The notes under the pieces: generated by a model | Databases searched by the model: none | The model's input: only the letters and a program-made list of their open reading frames with translations | What the model was told of the DNA's origin: nothing | Shown: one piece after another, positions 53,827 through 62,763 of the stretch | Layout: each line of letters begins with the position of its first letter | How positions within the stretch are numbered: the stretch's first letter is position 1 | Program-made: the position numbers and the translations under genes | DNA from: Flavobacterium johnsoniae | GTDB lineage: Bacteria > Bacteroidota > Bacteroidia > Flavobacteriales > Flavobacteriaceae | Direction of reading: 5' to 3' | DNA length: 64,000 nt | Assembly (NCBI RefSeq): GCF_001879205.1 | Contig: NZ_MLFK01000007.1 | Coordinates: 62,001-126,000, forward strand

Positions 53827-54028
53827 ATTGAAAACTGCCACTGCAAACTGAGACTTTTCCAGATGATTGCAAACTATGACTGAAAACTGCGCGACTAAAA
53901 GAGATTTTGATAGTTTCTAAATGACTGAAAACTGCGACTGCAAACTGCGACCGAAAACTGTGGCTGCAAACTGAGACTAAAAACAGACTTTTTTCGCGAT
54001 TTAATTTTAATATAAGGATTGAAATTCC

Positions 54029-54036
54029 TAATTTTG
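54029..54036 (+). promoter_or_regulatory. nusB -7 promoter element
   Basis: TAATTTTG matches TAnnTTTG, 28 bp upstream of the GTG start. The -33 region is unclear. Confidence 0.45.
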
Positions 54037-54064
54037 CAGACTAATTTTTAAATGTTCTTACGAG

Positions 54065-55009
54065 GTGGTAAATAGAAGACACATACGGGTTAAAGTAATG
54101 CAATCCATTTATGCAATGCATCAAAGCGGTTCTGATAATATGGAAAAAGAAGAGAAGTTTCTTTTTTACAGCATTGACAACATTCAGGACTTATATCTTA
54201 TAATGCTTTCTTCATTAATTGAAATTTGCAAAAAAGAATCTGTTTTTTTACATCTCTCAAGTAAAAAACATCTTGCCACAGCGGCAGAACGTAATCCGAA
54301 TGAAAAATTTATTAAAAACAAAATTTTTCAGCTTCTTGCAGAAAGCAATTCTCTTAGCATTGCTTTAGAAAATCGTAAAATCAACAACTGGACATTAAAC
54401 GACGATTATATCATTTTACTTTTAAATGATATTAAAGCCAGCGATTTGTATAAAAAATACATGAGCAATAATGTAAATACTTTTGAGGAAGATAAACAGT
54501 TCATTGCTGATTTGTTTGCAGAAGTTATTGTGCCAAACGATAAATTATATGAGTATTTAGAGGATGATAAATTAACATGGGTTGATGATATTCCGGTTGT
54601 AAACACACATATTATCAAACAATTAAAAGCTATTAAAACCGAAGATCCGGACGATTTTAGAGTTCCTAAATTGTACAAAGATGTTGAGGATAAGGATTTT
54701 GCTAAAGACTTATTTAGAAGAACAGTTTTGAACGAAGCGGTTCTTGCAAAAGAATATGACGATAAAACACCAAACTGGGACAGTGAAAGAATTGCCGAAA
54801 TTGATACGATTATCCTGAAAATGGCAATCTGCGAATTTTTAAAATTCCCTTCAATTCCAGTAAAAGTAACTCTTAACGAATATTTAGAAATTGCAAAAGA
54901 GTATTCTACGCCAAAAAGCAGTATTTTTATCAACGGAATTTTAGATAACCTTGTAAAAGAACTTGAAGCCAATAAAAAAATGGTAAAAGTGGGAAGAGGG
55001 TTGATGTAA
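54065..55009 (+). CDS. nusB: Transcription antitermination factor NusB, long Bacteroidota form
   Basis: 314 residues (E. coli NusB has about 139). The conserved N-terminus MVNRRHIRVKVMQSIYAMHQ and C-terminal SERIAEIDTIILKMAICEFL...PVKVTLNEYLEIAKEYSTPKS match NusB; the middle is an insertion typical of Bacteroidota. It binds boxA RNA to prevent early termination of rRNA transcription. No ATG is in frame near this position, so the start is the GTG at 54065. yajC follows 151 bp downstream. Confidence 0.9.
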   Translation: MVNRRHIRVKVMQSIYAMHQSGSDNMEKEEKFLFYSIDNIQDLYLIMLSSLIEICKKESVFLHLSSKKHLATAAERNPNEKFIKNKIFQLLAESNSLSIALENRKINNWTLNDDYIILLLNDIKASDLYKKYMSNNVNTFEEDKQFIADLFAEVIVPNDKLYEYLEDDKLTWVDDIPVVNTHIIKQLKAIKTEDPDDFRVPKLYKDVEDKDFAKDLFRRTVLNEAVLAKEYDDKTPNWDSERIAEIDTIILKMAICEFLKFPSIPVKVTLNEYLEIAKEYSTPKSSIFINGILDNLVKELEANKKMVKVGRGLM

Positions 55010-55022
55010 AATTGGAATTTCA

Positions 55023-55104
55023 ATCCCGAAGTTTCGGGATAAATAACAAATTTTAATTATTGGTGTCACTCTGAGCGATCCTGATCCCGAAGCCTCGGGA
55101 CGGG
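55023..55104. repeat. Two TCCCGAA palindromes after nusB
   Basis: ATCCCGAA-GT-TTCGGGAT (55023-55040) and TCCCGAA-GC-CTCGGGA (near 55086-55101) are small palindromes. Between them GTCACTCTGAGCGATC (near 55065) resembles the CTCAG-family repeat. The first may act as a weak terminator of nusB, though a T run is lacking. Similar cccgaagtttcggg units are widespread in flavobacterial intergenic DNA. Confidence 0.55.
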
Positions 55105-55160
55105 AGAAGAGCCAACTCCAAAGAAAATAGTAATATAAATCAAAAAACAGAATTTAAATT

Positions 55161-55436
55161 ATGGGACAATTAACTCAATTTGCGCCATTTCTATTAATGT
55201 TCGTGGTAATCTATTTCTTCATGATCAGACCACAACAAAAAAGAGCAAAAAACGAAAAAGAATTTGAAAGCAGCCTAAAAGTAGGTGACAAAATAATTAC
55301 TAAAAGCGGTTTCCACGGTAAAGTTGCTGAGCTTGCAGAAACTTCAGTTATCATCGAAACGATGTCTGGTAAACTAAAAATTGAGCGTTCAGCTATTTCT
55401 ATGGAAATGAGTGCTGCTTTGAATAAAAAGGCTTAA
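55161..55436 (+). CDS. yajC: Sec translocon accessory protein YajC
   Basis: 91 residues with one membrane segment (FAPFLLMFVVIYFFMIRP) near the N-terminus and a small cytosolic domain (SLKVGDKIITKSGFHGKVAEL). It assists SecDF in protein export. Length and motif are standard. It lies 151 bp after nusB, as in other Bacteroidota gene orders, and ends in a terminator at 55459. Confidence 0.95.
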   Translation: MGQLTQFAPFLLMFVVIYFFMIRPQQKRAKNEKEFESSLKVGDKIITKSGFHGKVAELAETSVIIETMSGKLKIERSAISMEMSAALNKKA

Positions 55437-55458
55437 TTTTTAAGATCAAAATATTTAG

Positions 55459-55502
55459 ATCCCAAATTCCAATTTAATAATTGGAGTTTGGGATTTTTTT
55501 TT
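55459..55502 (+). terminator. Intrinsic terminator of yajC
   Basis: ATCCCAAATTCCAATT (55459-55474) pairs with AATTGG-AG-TTTGGGAT (55479-55494), near-perfect, 4-base loop, followed by T8. It starts 23 bp after the stop codon. Confidence 0.88.
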
Positions 55503-55618
55503 AAGTTTACCATAAATTAAGTCCAGTTTTATCTCTTTTCACGAAACGAAATAATCTCACTTGATATTCTTGCAATAATCAAAGACTAACTAACAACCGT
55601 AATTTAAACCTAATTTTA

Positions 55619-56443
55619 ATGAAAAACTTAATAATTATTACATTTTGTTTCACCTCGATATTTGGTAAAGCCCAATTAAGTAATCAAAAAAAGAAAGCAG
55701 AATTAATAATTATTGGAACTGTACATTTTCCAACAAAAAAAATAAATAAGGATACTATTTATTCAGTTCTGGAAAATCTAAAACCTGACCTAATTCTTAT
55801 GGAGTCGGATATGACAAATTTCAATTCCGATTTTACATTTAAAAATACATATGATGAAAATGAGTGGAATGCAGTTTTAAAATATAAGAAGAATTATAAA
55901 ACTACTTTATTCAGGCCAATGGAATTTGAAGGAAGAAATAATTATCGAAAAGAAAATGGGATTCAGAACCCAGATGTAGTTTTAAATGAGATAAATGTTC
56001 TTGATTCTTTAAATATCTTATCTAAAAAATATAAAGAAAGTTGGAATCGGTATATCGAATTGTCAAATTCTCTAAATGAATTAGATAATAATTCGTTAAG
56101 AGAATTGAATTCAATTTCTACTGACAATCTAGTCAGAGAAAGGCAATTTTACCAATATCAAAAATTAAAAGAAATCGTAGATGAAAATGAGCAGTTTCTT
56201 AAGCTGAAAATCGAAACAGCAGCAAAAGATTCCATTTCATTACGAGAGTTGTATAAAAGATATTCTTACTTTGAGGAGTTAAGAAACAGAACAATAATTG
56301 ATAATATTTTAAAATGGAAAAGTAAATATCCAAACAAAAAAATTGTTGTATTAATAGGTTTCTATCATAGATACTTTCTGGTTAACGAATTAAAATGGAA
56401 GCAGAATAAATACAATTTTGAATTGAAAGAATATTATAATTAA
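55619..56443 (+). CDS. Secreted TraB/GumN-like protein, unknown function
   Basis: 274 residues with signal peptide MKNLIIITFCFTSIFGKAQ. A LIIIGTVHFP motif (about residues 29-38) and a late VVLIGFYHRYFLVNEL (about residues 247-262) match the TraB/GumN type seen also in the 19684 gene (LIGTFHYANPG and LLGAGH). The middle helices are Lys/Glu/Asn-rich. The gene is more AT-rich than its neighbours and has no operon partners, so it may be a recent acquisition; catalytic activity is unknown. Confidence 0.6.
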   Translation: MKNLIIITFCFTSIFGKAQLSNQKKKAELIIIGTVHFPTKKINKDTIYSVLENLKPDLILMESDMTNFNSDFTFKNTYDENEWNAVLKYKKNYKTTLFRPMEFEGRNNYRKENGIQNPDVVLNEINVLDSLNILSKKYKESWNRYIELSNSLNELDNNSLRELNSISTDNLVRERQFYQYQKLKEIVDENEQFLKLKIETAAKDSISLRELYKRYSYFEELRNRTIIDNILKWKSKYPNKKIVVLIGFYHRYFLVNELKWKQNKYNFELKEYYN

Positions 56444-56507
56444 AATAATATATCTGACAGGTGTCTGATAAAATAAGGATTTAAGGAGGTAATTTAAATT
56501 CGATTTT

Positions 56508-56594
56508 ATGGATGTTAACGCTTTCTTACAAACCACAGGCTCTGTTCAGCAAGATGATAAATTTTCAATAAAAAACCTTTATCAAAGTTTTTAA
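56508..56594 (+). CDS. Candidate 28-residue open reading frame before a terminator
   Basis: ATG at 56508 opens MDVNAFLQTTGSVQQDD... and ends at TAA 56594, with AGGAGG 18-23 bp upstream, rare in this genome. The last codons overlap the terminator hairpin at 56571. The peptide is balanced and polar. It may be a short gene, or the start of a decayed one. Weakly supported. Confidence 0.25.
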   Translation: MDVNAFLQTTGSVQQDDKFSIKNLYQSF

Positions 56595-56613
56595 ACTTCG
56601 ATAAAGGTTTTTT
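56571..56613. terminator. Bidirectional terminator between convergent genes
   Basis: AAAACCTTTATC (56572-56583) pairs with GATAAAGGTTTT (56600-56611), perfect 12 bp, with an internal AAAGTTTTTAAACTT palindrome and T7 on the plus strand and A/T on the other. It separates the 55619 gene (plus) from the YdeI-like gene (minus). Confidence 0.85.
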
Positions 56614-56664
56614 TATTGATTGGAATTTGAAATTTATACAGAGATTTCGGGATTGAAACTTAAT

Positions 56665-57252
56665 TCATCTGTATTTATCATTCAATCCCACATTTGCTAA
56701 AATCATTGGAACTACTTTTTCGATTCTCGAAAGTTTCGTTTTTTCCTGTTTTGCACTTTCAATATATTCCAAAAACTCATATTGTTTGTAAGGAGAAAAC
56801 TTCTCAAAAGCCTCTTTTAAAGCTGGGTTTTTACTCATTTCATTTTCCAAAAGCTCAGAAATAATTGCTTCTTTTTTGGAAGGTTTGATGATTTTTCCCT
56901 GCTTTTCGTTTTCAATAGCTTCAGCGATGTATTCTAGAACTTCTTTTTCATTTACTTGATCTTTAGAAGTAAAACGCCATTGTCGAAGCGATTTTGTTTT
57001 GTCTTCCTGTGCGTTCAAAAGTTTCTTTTTTTCATCTTTCAGAAAAACACCATTAAAAAACCAAATAGCAAAATATTCTTTAAAACCTCCAAGGCCAAGG
57101 ACATTTTTTTTCTCATAAACATAAACCGGACCGCCCCATTTTGTGGTTTCTTTCAGTTCAGTTTTATCAAGAATAGATTTAAGAAGTAATAATTCTTCTT
57201 CCCATTGACTGCCGTATTTCCAAATGCCTTTATTTTCAGAAGCCGGTTCCAA
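56665..57252 (-). CDS. YdeI/OmpD-associated family protein (DUF1801-like)
   Basis: 195 residues, cytosolic. Two parts: a DUF1801-like start (WEEELLLLKSILDKTELKETTKWGGPVYVYEKKNVLGLGGF) and a YdeI-type end (IKPSKKEAIISELLENEMSKNPALKEAFEKFSPYKQYEFLEYIESAKQEKTKLSRIEKV). Both parts are typical of YdeI/OmpD-associated proteins; E. coli YdeI affects antimicrobial-peptide resistance, but the mechanism is unknown. Its start directly follows pepT's stop without spacing, so the two are co-translated. Confidence 0.82.
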   Translation of the reverse strand: MEPASENKGIWKYGSQWEEELLLLKSILDKTELKETTKWGGPVYVYEKKNVLGLGGFKEYFAIWFFNGVFLKDEKKKLLNAQEDKTKSLRQWRFTSKDQVNEKEVLEYIAEAIENEKQGKIIKPSKKEAIISELLENEMSKNPALKEAFEKFSPYKQYEFLEYIESAKQEKTKLSRIEKVVPMILANVGLNDKYR

Positions 57253-58530
57253 CTATTTTTTTCTTTTAGGTTTTTCGGTTACATCAAAAATTCCTGGAAT
57301 CGCAGTAAGTTCAGCAATTTTTACAATTACATCAGTTGCTTTTTGGATACTTTCGGCAGGAACATATTCGTATTTTCCGTGAAAGTTATGCCCGCCTGCA
57401 AATATATTCGGGCAAGGTAATCCCATAAAAGATAATTGAGATCCGTCTGTTCCACCGCGAATAGGTTTAATAATTGGTTTTATGTCCAATTCGCGCATGG
57501 CTTTTTCGGCAATATCCACAATATGTTTTACCGGAAGTACTTTTTCTTTCATGTTGTAATATTGGTCTCTTACTTCAGTAATTACAATATCTTCTCCAAA
57601 TTTCTTAGCGAATTTTTTATTGAACTTTTTGGCGATTTTTCCAATCAGTTCTTTACGTTTCTCGAATTTCTTTTTATTGTGGTCACGAATAATTAGTTCT
57701 AAAACAGTTTCTTCAATGCTTCCTGTCAAATGGTGCACGTGGAAAAAACCTTCATAACCTTTAGTTTCCTGTGGTGTTTCTCCTGTCGGTAGTTCGTTAA
57801 TAAACTCGTTGGCAAGCAGCATTGAGTTGATCATTTTTCCTTTGGCATAACCAGGGTGAACACTTTTTCCTTTAAAAGTAATTTTAGCTCCGGCTGCATT
57901 AAAGTTTTCATATTCTAATTCGCCAATCTGGCTCCCGTCCATTGTGTAGGCCCATTGAGCGCCAAATTTTTCAACATCAAAATGGTGTGCGCCGCGACCA
58001 ATTTCTTCATCAGGAGTAAAACCAATTCTAATTTTTCCGTGTTTAATTTCCGGATGCTGAATAAGGTATTCCATAGCCGAAACAATTTCGGTAATTCCTG
58101 CTTTATCATCGGCACCCAGCAAGGTAGTTCCATCTGTTGTAATAATAGTCTGGCCTTTGTACTGCAATAAGTCTTTGAAATAATCAGGAGATAAGATAAT
58201 GTTCTTTTCGGCGTTTAAAACGATATCTTTTCCATCGTAATTTTTCCAAATCTGAGGTTTTACATTAGCACCGCTAAAGTCCGGTGAGGTATCAAAGTGA
58301 GAAACAAAACCAATTGTCGGCACTTCATGATCAACATTACTTGGCAGTGTCGCCATGATATAAGCTTTGTCGTCTATAGTAACATCTGTTAATCCAATTG
58401 CTTTTAGTTCTTCGACTAATTTATTGGCAAGATTCCACTGTTTTTCTGTACTTGGTGTTGTTTTTGAATTCGGATCTGATTCAGTGTCAATTGTTATGTA
58501 ACTGATAAAACGATCTATGATATGTTGCAT
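57253..58530 (-). CDS. pepT: Peptidase T (tripeptide aminopeptidase)
   Basis: 425 residues, M20 zinc peptidase releasing the N-terminal residue from tripeptides. Visible are [18 protein letters not shown] (Zn His and Asp), [13 protein letters not shown] (bridging Asp), [17 protein letters not shown] (catalytic Glu pair), and the C-terminal [28 protein letters not shown] (metal-site His). Standard length. The downstream YdeI-like gene abuts it. Confidence 0.95.
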   Translation of the reverse strand: MQHIIDRFISYITIDTESDPNSKTTPSTEKQWNLANKLVEELKAIGLTDVTIDDKAYIMATLPSNVDHEVPTIGFVSHFDTSPDFSGANVKPQIWKNYDGKDIVLNAEKNIILSPDYFKDLLQYKGQTIITTDGTTLLGADDKAGITEIVSAMEYLIQHPEIKHGKIRIGFTPDEEIGRGAHHFDVEKFGAQWAYTMDGSQIGELEYENFNAAGAKITFKGKSVHPGYAKGKMINSMLLANEFINELPTGETPQETKGYEGFFHVHHLTGSIEETVLELIIRDHNKKKFEKRKELIGKIAKKFNKKFAKKFGEDIVITEVRDQYYNMKEKVLPVKHIVDIAEKAMRELDIKPIIKPIRGGTDGSQLSFMGLPCPNIFAGGHNFHGKYEYVPAESIQKATDVIVKIAELTAIPGIFDVTEKPKRKK

Positions 58531-58604
58531 TTCTTTTTATTTTTAGCAAATATAAACATTTTTTTTAGGAGGTATCTTTTGCAGTTTATCCTGAAAAATA
58601 AAAA

Positions 58605-58628
58605 AAGGATTCTGTTTAGAGAATCCTT
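58605..58628 (-). terminator. Intrinsic terminator of the FGE gene
   Basis: AAGGATTC (58605-58612) and GAATCCTT (58621-58628), 8 bp with an 8-base loop, followed on the minus strand by T7. It begins 21 bp past the stop at 58650. Confidence 0.8.
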
Positions 58629-58649
58629 CTTGTAGTCGTTTTTATATTT

Positions 58650-59792
58650 TTAAATGCTTTTTACACATCTAAAACCAAGATGATTGGCAGCTGATCTGAC
58701 TTCGCCTTTTCCTCTTGTTCCCACCATATATCGTGTGCAGTATTGATCAGTACATAAAAAAGAACCGCCGCGATGTACTCGTTTTATCTGTGTTGGGTCA
58801 TTAGGGTCGTTGTAGGAATTTGGTCCCTGTGGATTTTTAGCCACTTTTCCGCTTTCGCTTAATGATTTATAATAGTCTACGCTATACCAGTCATTTGTCC
58901 ATTCCCAGACATTTCCGGACACATCATATAATCCATAGGCGTTTGGTGCATATTGTTTTACAGGAGCAATGCCTTTAAAACCGTCTTCTCCTGTATCGCC
59001 GTCTTTAATAGGGAAATGTCCCTGATAAATGTTGGCCTGAAATTTTCCATTTGGTTTTAATGTATTTCCCCAGGCGTAAATTTCTCCTGTTTTTCCTCCT
59101 CTAGCTGCAAATTCCCATTCTGCTTCGGTTGGAAGTCTTTTTCCAGCCCATTTTGCATAGGCTGCAGCATCTTCATAAGTAATATGCACAACAGGATAAT
59201 TTTCTTTTCCTTTAATCGAACTTTCAGGTCCAAGCGGATGTCTCCAATCGGTTTGAGGAACATAAGACCACCATTGTAAAAAATTGTTCAAATTTACGGC
59301 AGATGGGGTTGGGGTAAATATTACAGAACCTGTAATTAGATCTTCTTCGGCTGCGGTTGGAAATTCTTCTTTGGTTGGTTTTTGTTCTGCAACAGTAACA
59401 TAACCAGTCGCTTTTACAAATTTCTCATATTCTTCGTTAGTTACTTCAGTTTCATCCATGTAATAACCATCAACGTACACACGATGAATAGGAGCAGCAT
59501 CTTTTGTCACGCCGGATAAACTGCATAAACTTTCATCTTCAACATTACTTCCCATCGAGAATTCGCCGCCCGGAATCCAAACCATTCCTTTTGGTGCTTT
59601 TCCTGCTGGTTTATTTTTGTTTTCAATAGTGGGTTTAAATGACGCTGCTTCTGAAGTATTTGGGGTTTCGTGACATTCTAAAGCGGTTTCTGTTGTCTTT
59701 TCTTTAGGTGTAATGAATTTTGTAACACCATAAGTGATTGAAATTATGGAGATTGTTAGTAAGGCGAAAATCCAAAAGGTTTTATTTTTCAT
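58650..59792 (-). CDS. Formylglycine-generating enzyme (sulfatase activator), membrane-anchored
   Basis: 380 residues. An N-terminal membrane segment (about residues 5-24) anchors the protein outside the cytosol. The FGE-sulfatase domain spans about residues 68-380: IPGGEFSMGSN, ETEVTNEEYEKFVKATGY, VVHITYEDAAAYAKWAGKRLPTEAEWEFAARGG, and WEWTNDWY. The C-terminal RGGSFLCTDQYCTRY carries Cys347 and Cys352, matching the two catalytic Cys of true FGE, and NHLGFRC follows. It converts a Cys in sulfatases to formylglycine. No sulfatase gene is adjacent. Confidence 0.9.
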   Translation of the reverse strand: MKNKTFWIFALLTISIISITYGVTKFITPKEKTTETALECHETPNTSEAASFKPTIENKNKPAGKAPKGMVWIPGGEFSMGSNVEDESLCSLSGVTKDAAPIHRVYVDGYYMDETEVTNEEYEKFVKATGYVTVAEQKPTKEEFPTAAEEDLITGSVIFTPTPSAVNLNNFLQWWSYVPQTDWRHPLGPESSIKGKENYPVVHITYEDAAAYAKWAGKRLPTEAEWEFAARGGKTGEIYAWGNTLKPNGKFQANIYQGHFPIKDGDTGEDGFKGIAPVKQYAPNAYGLYDVSGNVWEWTNDWYSVDYYKSLSESGKVAKNPQGPNSYNDPNDPTQIKRVHRGGSFLCTDQYCTRYMVGTRGKGEVRSAANHLGFRCVKSI

Positions 59793-59889
59793 TGTAATGG
59801 TTTTTTAGTGGTATTGGGTGTCAATAAGTTGCATCAAAAATATAAAAAATAATTTTTAATAGTATAGTAATTTTATAGATTTAATAAGA

Positions 59890-60813
59890 TTAACTGTCTT
59901 TCTCAACCTGAACGACTTCATATTTGTTTTTTCCATCAACCTGAATAGGCTGGTAGTAAGTTTCTCCAAATTTAACATATTTTACATCACCTATTGTTAC
60001 TTCTTCACCGCCTTCAGGCAGATTATCTACAATGGTTCCGGCAGTTGGAGCGACTACTTTGTAACTGCTGCCATCTTTTTCATAATAAGTTCCTCCGTAA
60101 TAATAATTGTTTACGGTTCCGGTATTTACAGTTTCGGCACCACTCGGAATATTATTTACCGTTCCTCCAACTGGAGCTGGTACAGCTGTATAACCGCCAT
60201 TTGTTGAGGTATACCAAACCCCCTGATCATAATGATATTGAGTACTTTCGACACTTACGACAATTGCTGTAACAGCCAGAGTTGCCACGAAAAATCCCCA
60301 TGGATGCCAAACTGGTCCATAATAAAATGGTGTGTATGGATGAAAATAATACGGATGGTAAGCTCGATATCGATAACCGCCGTATACATACGGAGGACGA
60401 ACATATGGTCTCGGGCCAGGTCTCACTATGGTATTGCGATTATTTTGTACATGAATGCTGTTATTCACATTAATATTGACATTGTTTCTGTTTCTATTTA
60501 TGGTATTTCCGCTGATATTGGTGTTTCGGTTACCTGAATTTCTCGTGTTATTATTTATATTATTAATGTTTTGGTTTGAAGTGTTAGGTCTTACGGTTCT
60601 GGTTCCAGATCCATTAGATCCAGGTCTTGTTGTTGTTGGTCTGCTTACTGCCGGGCGCGATTGTACAGCAGGTCTTGTTTTCGCTGCACCCCGAACCCCA
60701 TTGCCGCCACCATGGGCGCGACGCTGCGCCATACCGTCAATAGAAATTAAAAAAAACGATCCGGCTAAACATGCTAATGCTGTTTTTCTTATTGTTTTTG
60801 TTATATTTTTCAT
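59890..60813 (-). CDS. DUF6515-like secreted protein, Asn/Arg-rich, with Tyr/His/Pro repeats
   Basis: 307 residues. After a signal peptide (residues 1-29, ending DGMAQ) comes a long low-complexity Asn/Thr/Arg/Gly/Pro region (residues about 50-130), then a Tyr/His/Pro segment (YRYRAYHPYYFHPYTPFYYG), a hydrophobic helix (about 175-190) and two repeats with VVAPTAGTIVDNLPEGGEEV and the matching VPAPVGGTVNNIPSGAETV. The repeat pattern resembles DUF6515 of Bacteroidota. It is secreted or membrane-bound, function unknown. The low-complexity part causes many spurious open frames. Confidence 0.65.
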   Translation of the reverse strand: MKNITKTIRKTALACLAGSFFLISIDGMAQRRAHGGGNGVRGAAKTRPAVQSRPAVSRPTTTRPGSNGSGTRTVRPNTSNQNINNINNNTRNSGNRNTNISGNTINRNRNNVNINVNNSIHVQNNRNTIVRPGPRPYVRPPYVYGGYRYRAYHPYYFHPYTPFYYGPVWHPWGFFVATLAVTAIVVSVESTQYHYDQGVWYTSTNGGYTAVPAPVGGTVNNIPSGAETVNTGTVNNYYYGGTYYEKDGSSYKVVAPTAGTIVDNLPEGGEEVTIGDVKYVKFGETYYQPIQVDGKNKYEVVQVEKDS

Positions 60814-60891
60814 TTTCAGTGTTTTAAGTTAGATAAAGTTATTAAAAAAAAGAACTTGTATTTAAAAGCAAAGTAAGTATTTTAATATAGT

Positions 60892-61470
60892 TTATTTTCT
60901 GCCAAAGTTTTTAGCAATTCCTAAACCAATTCCCCAGCTGTCATAAGCATTCCATTTAAGGTCATAGCTGAATGTTCCAAATATTTCCCAGTTTTTTGGG
61001 AGTTCGTAACCGTATTCTAAACCAACGCGGGTCAGGAAATAGTTTTCTTCTTTAGCAAATTCGCCTCCAAACCCTAAAAGAATACTTAACGATTCATTTG
61101 GTTTATAAATTCCCATAACTGCCGGAGCAATCGGATAGCTTCGTTCTACAGTTTCCTTATCTTCATCATTCGCATATACTTTTTCGACTTTAAATTTTTC
61201 AATTACAAAATCGGTATGAAGTCCAACAGCCCATTTTTTATGAAACTGAAAAGTGTAATCAACTCCCCAGGCCGGAAGGCTTAATACTTCGCGATTTCCT
61301 TCCTCATCCCTTCCTTCAAAAACATGGACATGATTAATTGAAATGCCCATTTGATGATGCGGACTAAAAGCTTTTTCTTTACTTTCCTGAGCGATAATAC
61401 CGTTATAGTTGATTAAATATAAAATTACGGCCAGAAAAACTGTTTTTCTAAAATAATTAGTAGAGAACAT
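60892..61470 (-). CDS. Small outer-membrane beta-barrel-like protein
   Basis: 192 residues with a signal peptide (to about residue 28, IIAQ). The mature part alternates polar and aromatic/hydrophobic residues with a last strand WGIGLGIAKNFGRK, as in small eight-stranded barrels. It has no named match I can support. It sits in the same direction as the DUF6515-like gene 78 bp downstream; both may be expressed together as envelope proteins. Confidence 0.55.
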   Translation of the reverse strand: MFSTNYFRKTVFLAVILYLINYNGIIAQESKEKAFSPHHQMGISINHVHVFEGRDEEGNREVLSLPAWGVDYTFQFHKKWAVGLHTDFVIEKFKVEKVYANDEDKETVERSYPIAPAVMGIYKPNESLSILLGFGGEFAKEENYFLTRVGLEYGYELPKNWEIFGTFSYDLKWNAYDSWGIGLGIAKNFGRK

Positions 61471-61695
61471 TTTTGAGTCTGTATTAATGAAATATTAATT
61501 TTGGAATCCGGAAAAATCAAATTTAATTAATATATACGCCAAACAAGCTCATGATAAGCCTTGAAGTCGTTTCATTTTATAACTTGCAACCTTAAAAAAT
61601 GAATTTGGTCTGGTTTTTTATTTTTCTATGAAATTGACTTGAAAACTCTTGTAATTTGTTTTCTTTAAAAAAGCACCTTTTTAAACTATAATATT

Positions 61696-61703
61696 TAAAT
61701 TTG
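61696..61703 (+). promoter_or_regulatory. pyrD -7 promoter element
   Basis: TAAATTTG (TAnnTTTG), 28 bp before the pyrD ATG. No TTG lies at the usual -33 distance. Confidence 0.5.
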
Positions 61704-61731
61704 CAGCCAAAATAACAACAACACAACTCTT

Positions 61732-62763
61732 ATGTATAAATTGATAATTCGCCCGATACTTTTTTGGTTTGATCCTGAAGAAGTGCATTACTTTACTTTT
61801 TCATTTGTAAAATTTATTTCCAAAATCCCTGGTGTTTCGTCAATTATAAGATCAATTTATGAAGTAAAAGACGCTCGTTTAGAGAGAGAAGTTTTTGGAA
61901 TTAAATTTAAAAACCCGGTTGGACTTGCTGCTGGATTTGACAAAAATGCCAAATTGTACAAAGAGCTTTCTGATTTTGGTTTTGGTTTTATTGAAATTGG
62001 AACGGTAACTCCCGTAGGTCAGGAAGGAAATCCTAAAAAACGTTTGTTTCGTTTAAAAGAGGATCAGGCAATTATTAACCGAATGGGTTTTAATAACGGC
62101 GGTGTTCTTGAAGCTGTAGAACGTCTGAAAAAGAATTCAGGAGTTTTGATTGGCGGGAATATAGGAAAAAATAAAGTTACACCAAACGAAAATGCGGTTG
62201 ACGATTATATCATTTGTTTTGATGCGTTATATGATCATGTAGATTATTTTGTGGTAAATGTGAGTTCTCCAAACACACCAAACCTTAGAGCATTGCAAGA
62301 CAAAGAGCCTTTAACGGCTTTATTGCAGACTTTGCAAAACCGAAATATCGAAAAGCATAAAATAAGTACTCAAAAGGTAAAACCAATTCTTTTAAAAATT
62401 GCTCCGGACCTTACAGATGAACAATTATTAGATATTATTGATATTGTAAAAACAACCCAGATTGCGGGCGTAATTGCAACGAATACGACTATTTCAAGAG
62501 ACGGATTAGAATCTCAAAACCAATCTGAAATGGGAGGTTTATCTGGAAAACCATTAACAAAACGTTCTACAGAAGTAATTCGCTTTCTTTCGGAAAAAAG
62601 CAACAAGGCGTTCCCGATTATTGGAGTAGGAGGAATTCACTCTGCCGATGACGCGATCGAAAAATTAAATGCAGGAGCAAGTCTGGTTCAGTTGTATACT
62701 GGTTTTATTTATGAAGGGCCAGCATTAATAAAAGCGATAAACAAAAAAGTTTTAGGGCAGTAA
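61732..62763 (+). CDS. pyrD: Dihydroorotate dehydrogenase (quinone), class 2
   Basis: 343 residues. Oxidises dihydroorotate to orotate in pyrimidine synthesis, delivering electrons to quinone at the membrane. Visible are the N-terminal membrane-associating helix, [19 protein letters not shown] (FMN), [20 protein letters not shown], the catalytic-loop [13 protein letters not shown], and the FMN phosphate motifs [11 protein letters not shown] and [13 protein letters not shown]. Its 3' end overlaps the end of the convergent DUF3307 gene by 12 bp. Confidence 0.96.
   Translation: MYKLIIRPILFWFDPEEVHYFTFSFVKFISKIPGVSSIIRSIYEVKDARLEREVFGIKFKNPVGLAAGFDKNAKLYKELSDFGFGFIEIGTVTPVGQEGNPKKRLFRLKEDQAIINRMGFNNGGVLEAVERLKKNSGVLIGGNIGKNKVTPNENAVDDYIICFDALYDHVDYFVVNVSSPNTPNLRALQDKEPLTALLQTLQNRNIEKHKISTQKVKPILLKIAPDLTDEQLLDIIDIVKTTQIAGVIATNTTISRDGLESQNQSEMGGLSGKPLTKRSTEVIRFLSEKSNKAFPIIGVGGIHSADDAIEKLNAGASLVQLYTGFIYEGPALIKAINKKVLGQ

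Larger units (their letters stand above)
53764..54064. repeat. Terminator plus ACTGAAAACTG-family repeat block
   Basis: This 301-bp gap holds the terminator (53786-53826) followed by degenerate tandem copies of CTGAAAACTGCGACTGCAAA to about 53990, then the nusB promoter. The terminator stem itself, AGTCTCAGTTTTC/GAAACTGAGACT, is made of the same repeat words. No coding frame is convincing. Confidence 0.75.

Noticed and set aside
54406..55023. 205-codon frame on the minus strand
   Set aside because: It lies fully antisense to nusB, whose motifs are unmistakable, so it is a shadow.
60455..60832. 125-codon plus-strand frame
   Set aside because: It is antisense to the low-complexity Asn/Thr-rich part of the DUF6515-like gene; such regions give long spurious frames.
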